64,000 nucleotides of DNA from Numida meleagris (taxonomy: Eukaryota > Chordata > Aves > Galliformes > Numididae): positions 4,224,018 to 4,288,017 of the forward strand of contig NC_034424.1 in NCBI RefSeq assembly GCF_002078875.1, given 5' to 3'. The position numbers and the translations under genes were made by a program. The stretch's first letter is position 1. Every line of letters begins with the position of its first letter. Positions 13,051-25,100 of the stretch are shown in pieces. The notes beneath the pieces are model-generated. The model was given only the letters and a program-made list of their open reading frames with translations, was not told the DNA's origin and made no database searches.

Positions 13051-13063
13051 AGAATTAGCATAG
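13051..13063 (+). other. Microexon-like segment, 13 nt
   Basis: A 13-nt segment (AGAATTAGCATAG) lies between a strong acceptor, with a pyrimidine-rich stretch (TTATTTCCACCTTTTCAG) directly before it, and a good donor (CATAG then GTAAGG). Spliced neuronal microexons have this size range and strong flanking signals. Thirteen is not a multiple of three, so inclusion would shift a frame. No neighbouring coding exon is known, so this may equally be an intronic decoy. Confidence 0.15.
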
Positions 13064-14120
13064 GTAAGGCAGGTGGGGATGTGAGCTACTCTTGCCAGAT
13101 GTTTTTGCTTTCACACTATGTGAGCAGATGTTGCATCCAGGCTGCTCAGTGCTATTCTTGGCAGGAGCTAACTCAAAAATCTTTGCACTACACTTTCAGA
13201 TGGAGATGAGCTTTAGTTGTTTGGGTTGGTTTTTTTGTTGTTGTTGTTGTTTTTTTTACTTTTTAGGAGCATTATGTGTGGCAATTTCATAGCCTGAAAT
13301 GATTTAGACATCTTCTGTTACAGTAAGACCATTTGGCATTTACTTTCATGAGCCACAATGGAGACCCCATGCTGCAGTGAGGTTTGTCTTGAATTTGTGT
13401 TTCGCTGTCACAAAGCCATCAGCGTCTGCTTTTGCCACTGAGCTGTATCTCCAGAGAGGAGTAATATATATTATTCACATCACATTAGCGTTCACAACAT
13501 GTGAGATGCTGGACAAATGCGTTATAAGGAAACAGTTGCTGCTGTGAAGAGTTTACAACCTAAGCAGAGAAAGTAGAAGAAATTTAAAGGAAAGGAGATG
13601 TAACATAAAAATGAAATAAGGAAGTGCTCAATGTGTCGTGATTAACAGATGTGTTGTTAATTCATTTTTTTTTTTAATATTTCATTTAGTTGGCAGAGAT
13701 TGTTGAATTTTTTTTTCAGAACTCTCCCTACTTCTGCTAAAAAAAAAAAACTTTACTGTGAAATTACAAAACTTGTTTTTGCTCTGTCTTTTGAAAATTG
13801 ATTTTCAGAATTGCTTTTTTATCTTTTTGAAAACTCAAATGCAGGAATGCTTTGGTAAACTCCATTTTCCAAAAGTGACATGTTAGATTAGTCTTTAAAA
13901 AAGGAAGAGGCCTAGAGAACTTCATTCAGAATTCTACTTTTCCATAAAAATGGTCTCCTTCTGTTGCAATAATCCCACATTTGGTGCAACATTTACACCA
14001 GATATTGTCTCATATGTGCACATCCTTCACCTTGGATGTTACCATTGCATTGTACCCATCTCATGGTCACCTCCAGACAAATCTGCTGGGTCATTGTGCC
14101 TTATTGTGGCTATCTACAGT
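13064..14120. other. Unique T-rich non-coding DNA
   Basis: No gene is seen. The stretch holds the GTT microsatellite listed separately, T-rich stretches at about 13660-13720, and a 12-A run at 13739-13750. Confidence 0.5.
13237..13251. repeat. (GTT)5 microsatellite in T-rich flanks
   Basis: Five GTT units are flanked by T runs on both sides (13229-13258 in all). This is a simple sequence repeat with no evident function. Confidence 0.95.
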
Positions 14121-14408
14121 CAGAGAATCATAGAATCACAGAATTGTTTGAGTTGGAAGGGACCTTAAAGGCCACCTGCTCCCACTCCCTGCAGTGCACA
14201 GGGACACCCACAGCTCCATCAGTGCTCAGAGCCCCAACAGCCTGACCTTGGCTGTCTGCAGGGACGGGGCACCACCGCCTCTCAGGGCAACCTGTGCCAG
14301 TGCCTCACCACCCTTAGTGTAAAAAACTTCTTCCTTATATCCAGTCTGCATCTCCCCTCTTTCAGTTTGAAAGCATTTCCCCTTGTCCTATCACAACAGA
14401 CCCTCATG
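14121..14408 (-). mobile_element. CR1 LINE, 5'-truncated
   Basis: On the plus strand it starts with the reversed tail AGAATCATAGAATCACAGAA, then GTTGGAAGGGACCTTAAAGG, and runs through the GGGCACCACC and CAACCTGTGCCAGTGCCTCA blocks to CCCTTGTCCTATC. The GGGACCTTAAAG form separates it from the AAAGACC copies elsewhere in the window, so at least two CR1 subfamilies are present. About the last 285 bp of the element remain and it is non-autonomous. Confidence 0.95.
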
Positions 14409-17400
14409 GTACATGACTACCACCACAATTACTACCACTTTCTTTTCTGTATATTATTTAATCTCCTGTTTATTTCCTCTTGAGCCCTCCTCCCACTCCC
14501 AGCATGGCTCAAGCCTTCCCTAGGCAGGAGGACATGAGTGACATCCTACCCATCACCACAGCAGGGCTGAACATCCTTTGGTTGCACACCACAAACTTAT
14601 TTTTGCATCTTTCCAGCCTGCTGACAGCACTGATGGATTTGGTGGCTCCTTTGGTGGCTGAGCTCTACACCTTTGAGCACCTACAGAAATGTGAGTTCAT
14701 CTGATACAGGCTCTTGAAAGATCTCCCATCTTCTGAAGACTACCAGCATGTGCCTCTCATTGGAAGCCTGCACGTTTATCACCAGAAGTCCAGAGCAGGT
14801 TGATTCTAGGTGGCAAATTGTTTAACTGCAGGGTTTTAGTTGGCTTTTTCCAGCAGGTCTTTTTTATAACAGCCAAACTTCAGCAAGTCCTTGAATGGAA
14901 CAATTGCCTTTGTGAAACTTCAGCAGAGAGCATCCTTATTTTGTTTTCCTGGGGGCATTTCAGTTCAGAAGCAGCATCGTGAGGTGCCCTGTAAAATCCC
15001 GAAACAGGGCAGCAATACCCAGTGTTTGCATCTCGACGCGAGACGGCGAGCCCAAATGTGCAGTCACTTTGATGTGATTTTTAGGAGCAGGGATTATGTT
15101 GCCAGTGCTAACATGCTCTTTTTAAGCTATTCATGTTTCATTAAATAGATGCAGACTGCATCCCGGCAAGAGCCAGGGGAGAACCGCTGCTTTGTGTCGT
15201 GTCACGGAGCAGAGCGTGGGCAGAGGGGGGAGTGGGCAGCACTGAGTTTTCTGCTCCATGGGAAACTCCCTTCAGAGGAAAGTACATCAATTCAGAAGCA
15301 GATGAAGCCCTCTGTTGTCACTGTTCATTTCCTTTTCAGTGAAACGTCGCAGGGAAGCAGTTTTCTGTTGGTCAAAATGATTTGTTTTGAAGAAGGAGGA
15401 ATAAGTTTTTCCAAGTTTAATGTTAACCTTAATTGACGTTTTAATGCGGGCTCATTCGGATTCAGGAATCCCACCTCAAAATTAAATATGGCCACATTTT
15501 AGAAGAATAAAATCAAAAAGTCCTCCAATATACTGAAAGGTCACCCCGCAGGTCTCAGCCACCATCCATCACCTCTCCCTGCATCCCTTTGCGCCGCTGG
15601 AAATCAGTAACTATTGGATTTCCTAGGTGAGGTTCTGCCATCCACATAACAGATGGTAGCTGCTTTTTTTTCCTGTTTACTGTATGCTGTATGCTCTGCC
15701 CCGATTGAGGATAATGGCTGGGGAACAAGGACCAACCCCTCACCCACTTTGCTTCAGCATCATGCATTGGATGGAGAGAAAGCTGCCCCGTGTCAGGGTG
15801 ATGGAGCTTGCCATGTGATGGAGCTTGCCATGTACATGGGTTCAGGGGCTGCAATGCTGCAGGAACCCTCCCCTGCAAGGAGCATCGTGAGTGGGGCCAG
15901 CTGCAAATGAAGAAGCTCCCAGCTGTGACAGCTGTCATAAAGGACCCCCATTTCCAACCTGCTCTCAGCTGCCTCCAGGTTCCTCCAATTCAGAATATTG
16001 CAGGTTGGATTCCAACAAAACGTAGTGCTGGTGTGAAAGGTCCCCTTGGCTTTCTGGGTGTGTTCGCATCAAGGAAAAGGTGCGGTTCCGTATGGCCCAG
16101 GCTCCCACCCAGTTTTTCTGGTTGAGCCGACGTGGTGTCGTTTGGGTTTGACAGCAGATACATCAATAAAACGGGATTAAACTGCCATGCTGCGTGTTGT
16201 CCTCTCCAAAAGAGAGGAGTTTTGCTTTTTCAGCTTGCTGCGTGTCACAGTCCCTTATTGTTCAGGTGCTAGTTTCCTGTTTGTTATCAACAGCTCAATT
16301 TTCTGCTTCAGCTGAGGTATGTTCGCAGGGCACTGTGGCTGGGCTTTCTTTGCTTTGTTTTCTGCCCAATTTCTGGATTTCCCTGCCTTGCCTTTCCTCC
16401 AGCTTATTGAATTCCTGTTGATGTGAAACAGACTTCACCATCGCAGTTGTTTTTCTCTCTAAGCTTTTCAACGTCTCCATTGTCACCTCTGGTTTTGGTT
16501 CCCAGACGTACGTCTCTGGGCTATTTTTACAATTTATAGTTTATTATTTTTGCTCCTACATTTTAACGTAATGTTTGCTTTCAGAGATGAGCTCAGGTTT
16601 CACATTCTGAAAAGATTTCTGCTGGAGAAAGGAAAAAGGTATTGAGGTGTAAAACCTGCTGAAATTTAAAAAAATAAAATAAAATAACATCGAAGGCGCT
16701 CTGTTTCATTTATATAAATATGCTTAAAGGAGCAGGTGATATTCCAGCAAACTATCAGCAGATGGCAACTCCACCATCAGCAAGCTCAGGGGGAGCCAGG
16801 GGAAATAGCTCTGCTGCTTTAAGCTTGAGGGAAATATATTCCTCCAGTGCATACATCTATAGACTATAGCTATTACTTGACAACCTGCCACTAATTAAAT
16901 TATAAATGACACGACAAGAAAGAAACGCTTCAAAATCACGGGATAACTTTTTGGGACACTTTTAGTACATTCCAGCTATGCTCCATTTTCCGAAGCAGAG
17001 TGACATCTCCCAGCGTTTGTACTTAAAGAAAATTGAACTAGTGAAGAACCTGACACGTCTCCCTTCATGGGAAACCAGGGTGATTGCTGAAGGAGCTGCA
17101 GGAGCCTCTGCTAACAGCCTGGGCTCGCTCCTCCATTCATTAAGGTCTTTCCCTGCATGGTAGCAGTGCCCTAATGCCTCCATCAGCTGCAGCTGCTTCA
17201 GTGGGTGGGAGAACCTTGCACCGGTGGGAAGAGGGCTGCTGCCCTTTGTCATCCATGTTGTGCTGGAGGAGAAACAGCCCTGTGACTAACAGCTGGCGTG
17301 TGATCCACCAAGGGGCTCGCAGTTCCGTGATATTCCTCTGCATGTAATAAATAATGCCTCAGGTTCAAGTAACACAGGCTAAACCCACAGAGATGGATTT

Positions 17401-17530
17401 TTTTTTCAGGCCCACCACTGAGGTCCGCTGCTTTTGGCAGAGAGAGACCGTACTGACACCAGCTCTGAAACGCTGCTGCATTCATCTCCCTGATAACCCA
17501 TTTCCATGGATTTCAGGCAATGCCATATAT
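14409..17530. other. Unique non-coding DNA
   Basis: No gene or interspersed repeat is recognised. A perfect 17-bp tandem duplication lies at 15799-15832, an AAAAT-rich run at 16668-16686, and a homeodomain-like AT cluster near 16845-16915. Frames up to 127 codons (15555-15938, minus) show no domain, and the plus strand is open there too. Confidence 0.5.
15799..15832. repeat. 17-bp perfect tandem duplication
   Basis: TGATGGAGCTTGCCATG occurs twice in a row without a mismatch. The second copy runs into CCATGTACATGG, a 12-bp palindrome at 15828-15839. The perfect identity suggests a recent duplication, possibly polymorphic. Confidence 0.95.
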
Positions 17531-17818
17531 CTTTTCTCAGGAATAGTGATAGGATGAGAGATGATGGCCTCGAGTTGCACCAGAGGAGGTTCTGGTTGGG
17601 TATTAGGAAACATTTTTTCTCAGAAAGGGCAGTGCTGCATCAGCACAGGCTGCCCAGGGAGTGGTGGAGTCACCGTCCCTGGAGGCATTCCAGTACTATG
17701 AAGACGTGGCACTGAGGGATGTGGTCAGTGGGCATGGTGGGATGGGTTGGGGTTGGACTTGGGGATCTTAGAGGTCTTTTCCAACCTTAATGATTCTATG
17801 ATTCTATACTGCCCAGGT
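17531..17818 (+). mobile_element. CR1 LINE, best-preserved copy
   Basis: This is the clearest CR1 copy in the window. It opens in the ORF2 C-terminal region (AATAGTGATAGGATGAGAG). The translation contains RDDGLELHQRRFWLGIRKHF and ends in the CR1-typical GHGG... region after frameshifts. The 3' end has the full GGATCTTAGAGGTCTTTTCC block and an ATGATTCTATGATTCTAT tail. Roughly 285 bp remain of a multi-kilobase element. In CR1 this 3' end serves as the site where target-primed reverse transcription begins, which explains the common 5' truncation. Confidence 0.96.
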
Positions 17819-18049
17819 TAACTTCCCAGCTCCGTTCTGGGGATCACGGCACGAAAGGGAACAACATGGCTTTGGCATGCTGATGCCTCACCAGGACCCA
17901 TGTCCACTCAGTGATGCTGGTGGAGCCGTGTGCCACGCTGCAGATAATTAGCTGATAAAGCAGATTCATTGTCTCCCCTTTTCCACAGGAAAACGACATA
18001 AATCATAGCAGTTTTTTTCTTTGATAACTTAATGCTGCAGATGTGAAGT

Positions 18050-18272
18050 GTTTGGGGATGAATAGGATTCAGTATTTGTTAATGAGAGTTTAATGTCTTC
18101 ATCTTCTGCATTAAACTCTAGTTAATTAATATTCATTCAATTAGAAAATGTAAAAATAAATTATACAAAATTAAGTTTTACACAGGAAGCGAGTGACCTC
18201 ATTTCTGCTGGTTTCAGGTGCTAATTAGATTAGTCTCCTTCCTTTAAAGGGGGAGGCACCACATCCTGCTAG
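18050..18272 (+). promoter_or_regulatory. Candidate promoter/enhancer with dyad
   Basis: The segment holds an 11-bp perfect inverted repeat (AGAGTTTAATG at 18085-18095 and its complement at 18109-18119, 13-bp spacer). Just after it at 18121 comes GTTAATTAAT, an HNF1-type half-site that also has a homeodomain TAATTA core. AT-rich sequence follows, then a TATA-like CTTTAAAGG at 18242-18250. GATAAG, a GATA-factor site, lies at 18277-18282. The TATA-like box would place a start near 18273, just ahead of a good splice donor at 18360. Position and composition fit a tissue-specific promoter. This is inference from motifs only. Confidence 0.3.
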
Positions 18273-18359
18273 TTCTGATAAGGAGCCTTGATACACAGAG
18301 CTTTGCAGCTGGGAGTTCTATCCTGCCCTGAGTTGATGGAGACTGAAACGTACAGCCAG
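18273..18359 (+). ncRNA. Candidate exon 1 of a two-exon transcript
   Basis: The 3' border is a consensus donor, TACAGCCAG then GTAAGC, the best plus-strand donor I found. The 5' border is only inferred, about 30 bp below the TATA-like box. An ATG at 18336 opens METETYSQ, which ends exactly at the donor in phase 0. If joined to the acceptor at 18960, the frame reads one Lys codon and stops, so that transcript would be non-coding. If joined to a distant exon outside the window, it could be the first coding exon of an alternative isoform. I recognise no protein with this N-terminus. Confidence 0.28.
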
Positions 18360-18960
18360 GTAAGCTACAGTGATGGTTTCTGATGATTTTTAGCTGGAAA
18401 GTTTGCTGGTTGGTGGAAAAACTCCAGTGGGATGCTGGTGGTTTTGAGGAGCTGGGTATTGCTGGAAGAGAAGGAAGCGTGCTCAGCTGGTGGCAGGTGG
18501 GAGGAGCTGGGTGAAGTCTTGGTTCTAGTCCAGTTCTGTCTGCTGGCTTTGCTTGAGAGCTTCTTCCTTTCTTTTATGCCTTTTTTTATTCTTTCTCTCT
18601 GACAAGATTGTCTAAACTTAGAAAGTCCTTTGGGAGATGTACTAAATGGTGCTCTTTTGGAGTTGAGTGACTTTGGGCTAGAGAGAAGATGTAGTCATCT
18701 GGGATAAAGAGGTGGTCTGACTTGAGCAAGATTAAGGCAGTGTAAAGCAAGCCAGCCAGAGCTGTCTTTATACAGAGAGACCGCAGGGGTCCTAAATAAT
18801 CAGTTATCAGCTTGCCTAATGGAACTTTGAAGTTGTCCTTGCTTTGAGTCAGGGGTTGGACCAGGTGACCTGCAGAGGTCCTTCCAGCTTCAATTACTTT
18901 GTAATGTTATGCTCCTTCTGCTTACTAAGATCCTGAAACTGTGCTTGTCTTCTGTTGCAG
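18360..18960 (+). other. Candidate intron (601 bp)
   Basis: The interval starts GTAAGC and ends with a pyrimidine-rich CTTGTCTTCTGTTGCAG. It is unique sequence apart from one CR1 3' end (18841-18912), which lies inside the intron and leaves both splice sites untouched. Confidence 0.28.
18841..18912 (+). mobile_element. CR1 LINE, degraded 3' end
   Basis: The segment GGGGTTGGACCAGGTGACC, then CAGAGGTCCTTCCAGC and a degenerate ATTACTTTGTAATG tail, matches a CR1 3' end of the GTGACC type. The damaged tail marks it as an old insertion. Confidence 0.75.
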
Positions 18961-19190
18961 AAATAGTGTAAGAGGTAGTAAGACCCAGCAGAAAACTCAA
19001 ACTACTTAAAGACCTGCTGTGATTATTGCATACTGTGCTGTGGGGGGATAGGGGCATGAAGGTTTTATGCTGTTACCTGTTTTATAGTGCATCATCCATC
19101 ACTCCTCTTAATCTGGCACTTTCCAGTAGCCTTGAATGGCAATTCACTTGTAAAATAAAGGGGGGGGATGAATAAAACTCAAAGGTTGTA
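18961..19190 (+). ncRNA. Candidate terminal exon of the two-exon transcript
   Basis: The exon follows a good acceptor (CTTCTGTTGCAG). It carries two AATAAA polyadenylation signals at 19154-19159 and 19171-19176, separated by a run of G, with GT/T-rich sequence (GTTGTATCTTATCTTTGTGG) downstream, as at real cleavage sites. The 3' border is approximate. In-frame stops occur early in every frame, so it would act as a non-coding terminal exon. A let-7-like string near 18970 was checked and rejected. Confidence 0.28.
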
Positions 19191-22100
19191 TCTTATCTTT
19201 GTGGATTGCCAAAAGGAGAAAACACCATTGGATAAGGATGGTTCAATTACCAAGTGTTTAGGGAATTGGTTTTGCGTGTACTGTTAAGAGTCAAAAGCAG
19301 TACACACCATCGGTGACACTGCAGTGAGATTGCTTGTGATGATAAATACCTCTTGCAAAGGAGGAGGATATACTAAAGCGATAAATACTTTAGAACAACC
19401 TAAAAAAATTACAACACGCCTGATACAAAGAGATGTGGGGCCCAATTGTGTTTCATTGTGCCATCTCCTCAAGGAGAGAAATGGGATTATTCTTAGCGTG
19501 ACACGTCATATCTGACTTGGCTCATCATAAAGATGTGATTTGTGAAGGATGCACAAATGGACTACAGCGTGACAGCCACAGGCACCTTGGCAGAAAGGAG
19601 AGTATTTTGTGGAAGGGAGGTCATCAGTGTTACAAAAGAGAGCTTTTTTCCTCTGCTGTCTGCTCCTGCTGTGGCCTTTTACAATAGGAGCACAATAACT
19701 CTACCAAGGCTTGCCCCTTTGTGATTTCCTGTAAAGACTGCCATCCCATTCATCACCCATTTTTCCTCTACTACTGCTTCTGTATCATTCTACTTGCTGC
19801 AACTCCACATTAGCTAAAATATCTTAATCTTCAGAACCTGTTCTTGGTTCCAAGCCAGATTCCTGCTTTTCTTGGCTCATTCTAGCTATCACAATAGTTG
19901 GCACCAACTGTTAGGGCCACGCTGAAGGCCCCATTTCAGGGTATTGTTTACAAAGAGACCTGCAGGTACTTATTTGTCTGATGTAGGCAGTGCTGAGAGG
20001 TATGAGCTGCTGCAGTCATTGACTCCAGAGTTTTGTGCTTCTCAGTGTCATTCAGGTGGTCTTAATTTGCTGTCTCTCACTAAACTGCAAGGGAAGTGCA
20101 GTCCCCAAAGCTTCAGCTTCATAGAGTTGTTTGGGTGGTAGGATGTTTGCTCTGGTCACAACACTGGTGTGCAGCAAAGCACTTCTGTGCATCCTTAACT
20201 CAATGCGTGCTTTGGGTCTGCCTCTGTGCACTGAAGTACTCTGCTGAACTGACCTGCTTTGTCTTGAGCCTTCAGTAATTAGTGCAGAGCATGGCCTGGA
20301 GATGAGCTCTGGGCTCTTAGGTGATTGGCAAGGCTGTAACAAGCCTGATCTCACAAAGGGTTAAAACCTGGAGCAAAATTCCTGATGTTATTGGATTATT
20401 CTTGGCTGGAGTCCTGTGGGCAGAGGATGGGACGTTCCTCAATTTGTTTTGCGCTCTAACAAAGAAAACATGATTGTCCATAGATACCTCTCACCAAACC
20501 TTGCTGAGAGGCAGGCAGAAGCCTTTGGGAGTTCCCTGGGAGCCCTTTCCCTGTATGCTGCTTTCCAGGAAAGCTTTTCATTGCTAGAGTAAGGTCTGCC
20601 TGAGTAGAGCTAACAAACACTGCCCCTTAACATCACAGCCCTGCAGGTTAGCGTTCTCCCTGACATCAAGTTTTTCCAGTGTATCCTCTCAACAATGCCT
20701 TTTCTTCTGTAAAAATCAACTTGGGAGCACTGACAGCTGTGGATATGTCAAAAAAAGGAGACTGGCCTCCCAATCCCCACCCCACTGCTGAGTCAAGAAG
20801 TGTTTACACTTGACAAGATTAATCTCGCCACCTATTTGAAGGCTTTACTGAAGTCTTTCATTTCACTGCTCACTCAGGCTGCTCGGGAAGGTTAGTGATT
20901 GCTGATGGCTTTGCAAACTGCTCCAGTGGACACTGAGTAAATATTTCAGGGAGCGCAGCTGCAAAGCACTCAAAATCCAGCCCTTTTGGTGACAGGCTTC
21001 ACCTAACCAGCTCAGTCAGAAGGGGAAACGCCGTACCCTTGACTACAAATCCTCCTCCTTATCCTTTTAAGAAGGACCAGAGTCGTGTTCAGATGTCTCT
21101 CACCATCAAACCTTGGCTTGTTGTTTTCTATCCTGTGCTTCTGGGTGCACAGGTCAGAAGGTGGGCACGTACCTGGTCCTACACCTGCTGTAGGCTCTTG
21201 GTGTCAGCATGGCAGGAATCCTTCTGGAATGGTGAAGACCCCTATATAACCCAGTGAAAATATTTGGAGATGCCTCTACTTCCTTCTGACTATTGGGAAT
21301 TCATTAACTAGTGGTATGTCTGGTGAGTTAATCACATGTGCAGTAAGTGAGCAATTAAACAGCCAGCAATCTATTTCCATTCAGCAGCCATGGTGTTTGG
21401 GGGTAGACCATGGACAGCCAATTTCAGGGTATTTTCCAGAATCTCTTGTAGGAACAGAAGAATTCCTTGTGTTCCTCGTGCCCCAGGTATTCCATGCCTG
21501 AGTCTGAACTTTGTATTGGAACTTAACTTCTCAGATATTAGGCTGTCTTACTGGAAAATTTACCAGAGGCTTCACTGCTGGGAGACAAAGTTCTGGGCAG
21601 GAATTTATCAAGGACAATTCTTGTGCATAGCAGAGAGTTTCTAAGCTCTGAGAAATGAGTATAGCATCACCTATTAGCCCAAGGAAGATCCCATCTCTGT
21701 TTTTCCTGTAGTTTCTCTATGGGATTCAAGTATTTTAGCATTCTGGAAGAAGTACAGCAGATCTGTGCAGTCCTAGTTTCCCCCAAAGTTAACTAATATC
21801 TGTGTTGATTTCTGAGCAGATCTCTCTAAGATTTGTCCGAAGTAAAGGATTTTTTTTTCTGTATCACCCTTGGACCGCAATGAAAACTAAAATCACAGTT
21901 TTTCAAGCCCTTTGTTACATCTCTGCATGATTCACCCTTCAGTTAAGGTGTCCCATCACCTCCACCTGTGAAACGTGGGGTTGTAGCCCAGCACTGAACT
22001 CTAAGAGGGAGCGCTGCTGAGGAAAGCAGCCAGGTTCCTGGTGTGCTATCTCTCCCCAGGCCAACTCCACTTTTTTCTTTTCACATCTATTGCTTCCTCA

Positions 22101-25100
22101 ACCACACGCGTGCTTGCCCACACGCGCACTGTAATGATACTGATGGTGGCCAGAATGTTAAGCTCACTTGATATTTGTCTCAGTTTCCTTGGCTTTTATC
22201 CACTCTGCAAGTCCCACTAGAAATAAATAAATAAAAGCTGTTGTCTGAGCTGATTATGGGCCATCAGGCTTGAAGGCCCTTTTAAATTATGACTGGTCTT
22301 CAGAGATGGACAGATGTGTGCTGCTGTCTGCTGATGGGTCGTGTATTTCTACAAGAGAATAGGGGGAGGGCAGGCTCTGATGCCTGTTTTTTTTTTTTTC
22401 CTTTGGGTGAAGGGGACATTTTCTAAATGGGATTTTATTACGGTGACAGTTCTGAGTGTGAATCACCCCATTTATGTGATATTTCCAGCAGCTCCACCAA
22501 TTATGGCCACCTTTGCCATGAAGAACAAGGAAATTAACAGCAGCTAATGGACTGACAAAGCTTTCAGTGCCAACTTGCTAGCATATGACAAGGCAGATCA
22601 GTCCCCGCCTGCCTCTTTTCTTATTTTCTTCACTGTCAGATATTTATTGTAATAGCTGAAAGGCAGCATTTAGCTAGCATAGCACTTTCTATTTAAGGTG
22701 CTGTGCAGAACAGTCCATTCCACAGATAAAGAGAAAAGTATGTTTGAGGATGATATTGGGACTGAAATGGAAATTGCCTAAAATTGGGTTGGTGAACATG
22801 CTTATTATTCATTGGAATGATTTAAGTACCTGTTTTAGAAAAAGAGGAGAAAAGAGTGAGAGTGAAGTAAACTGTTATCTTCTCATTTAAAATAAATTCA
22901 TAGCCCAGCAGTGGTTCAGGGAGTGCCCAGTGATGCCCATGCAGGCTGCAGGATGGCGGTGGGTGTCGGGAGCAGCTCTGGTTGGGTTGGATTCCCATAA
23001 GGTTTCTGCACAGAGCATCCTTGAGGGGAATAGCTCCTAAACTGGGCAAGTGGTAATGGTTAAGGAAGGAATCTCATCCTTTGCCTCAGCCCCTGTGTGC
23101 AAGTGCACCAGGAGCCAGGAGAACTGCTGCTATGGGATCTGTCCTGGATTTGGAGTTCGTTTGGCCTCTATAGTACATTCTATTCTACAATGCACTTTTG
23201 TGGAGCAATTTGTAAGCAGCACAGAGAGCTCCCAAGAATATGAGCAGCCCGTGAACTGACTCATCTCTCAGCTCGCTGCAGGGTTTCCAGGACAAGAGAA
23301 TGACCTTTCCCTTTCCATCACCGCAGGTGATTCCATGATGAGGTGCTTCAGGTTTTTTGACAAGACCAGGACGGACAATTGCAGCAGATGCTGTGAGGTT
23401 TGGGGTTCATTTGGGTTTTGCTTTTGTTGTTTGTGTAGTGTGGATTGTAGGGTTTTGCCACAACAAGCCCTTGAGAGCCTCTCACTCCGAAATACTGGCA
23501 TCTCATGGCCCTATTTTGGTAGTAAGAGTTCTAATGCACGTACCAGAATTGCATGTTGTGCCTTTGAACTGCAGTCAGTTTGGGGAAATATATTAGTGTG
23601 AGTGGTGGTGCTGTCCCAGTGTTCAGAGCAGGAAACGAGGAACCGCAGTATCTAACTGCAGATGAGCCAGGACTGTGCTTATCAGGGTGTAATTAGCCTG
23701 ATCTGTGACCTTGAGGGAACTGAGGCTGTGATAAGGAGCCCCTGGGAAGGGTACTCTCTTGTCAGACGGAGAACATGCACAGAGATTAACTTCTGCTCTT
23801 ATCCCAGCGTTGCCTTTATTTCTTCTTGCTTTTTATTTTTTCCTACAGAAAAATGGTTCATGAGATTGGTGCTTTTTAAGCTCCCTGGGCAGCAGCCTGA
23901 AGAAAATCACTTTTCCATCCTTTTTCTGGCAGGGCCTTGGCCATCTCCATGTTCCTCTCTGATGCACCGCAGGTGGCTGTAGTGTCCTGGTGTCACCTGC
24001 AGTGGTCTGCTCTCGACAGAACTTTTTAGTTCAGTACATTCAAATTCTCAGTAGCTGTTATCTCTGTAGCCTGGGCATCACTTGATAGTGATGGCATTTA
24101 GGGACCTGGACACTGCACGGATAGCACTGAAGGCAAAATGGAGGTGATGATTCCCCCTTGGGCATAGGGATCTTCTCACTCTGCTGAAAGAACCTTAATG
24201 TCTTAGTTCAGGCGTGGGTTTAACTCTCCACTCTCCATCTTTAGGCAAAGCTAGATACAGAAGCAGAGTGTATCAAAAGAAAACAGAAAGCATTCAGGCT
24301 TTTGCTGGGAATGTCCTCAATAAGTGTTTCTCACTTGGGTTTTGCATTTGGAAACTCTTAATTATAATCGAGTTGGGTTTTTTTTTAAACAAAAAAAATT
24401 TTGAAACTATAGGAGCCAAGGCAGATATTTCTGAAGCTTGTTAGAACTCAAGTCCATACTACTGGTTTTGAACTGAAGGTCTGTAGATGGAGGCCTGGAT
24501 CTTCATGTCACTGTAACATACAGAGTTGTCCCCAAAGAAGTGGAGTTGCTGGGAAAAGGATGAACAGGTATATGATAGGAAGCTGTGCAGAACTTCTCTT
24601 TTATATAAATTTCTTCTAGCAGCTCTGTCTGCATGGAAACCACATGGGTACAATTCAGTTTCAAATAACCATGCCTGCTAACCATATCTAAACCAATGAA
24701 GCCTAGATACAGATGCATACTGCTTGCCTAAGTTGGCTTCTGTGTGAGGAAACAGATGTGTTCCTTGTAGGCTTCTGAGGTTATTTAAATATCCACTGTC
24801 ACTGTACTACACATAGCCCTGACATGGTTATTTTACATAACACTACTGCTTTTCTAAAACAGTAATAACAGTGCAGTGCCCTCCTGCATTAAGATCAGCA
24901 TGTGCATGTTATTTCTGACAGCATAACTATTTAACATCCCCCTGGAGCAGTTTGAGGAGAGCTTCTCTGGGAAAGGAGATGGCAGAAGTTTATTCCTTCT
25001 TACCTGCATCACTTTGCATATGCTTCTTCAGCTATCATGAACTGATCACATTTCTCAAAGTCCAGAATTGACTTTTTTTTCTTTTAATTTTATTTTTTCC

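Noticed and set aside
17506..17715. Open frame with CR1 reverse-transcriptase C-terminus as a gene
   Set aside because: It is the frameshifted remnant inside the truncated CR1 copy, with no promoter or full-length ORF2.
18965..18990. let-7-like string GAGGTAGTAAG
   Set aside because: It matches only about ten bases of the mature let-7 5' part, then diverges, and no complementary arm exists downstream to form a precursor hairpin.
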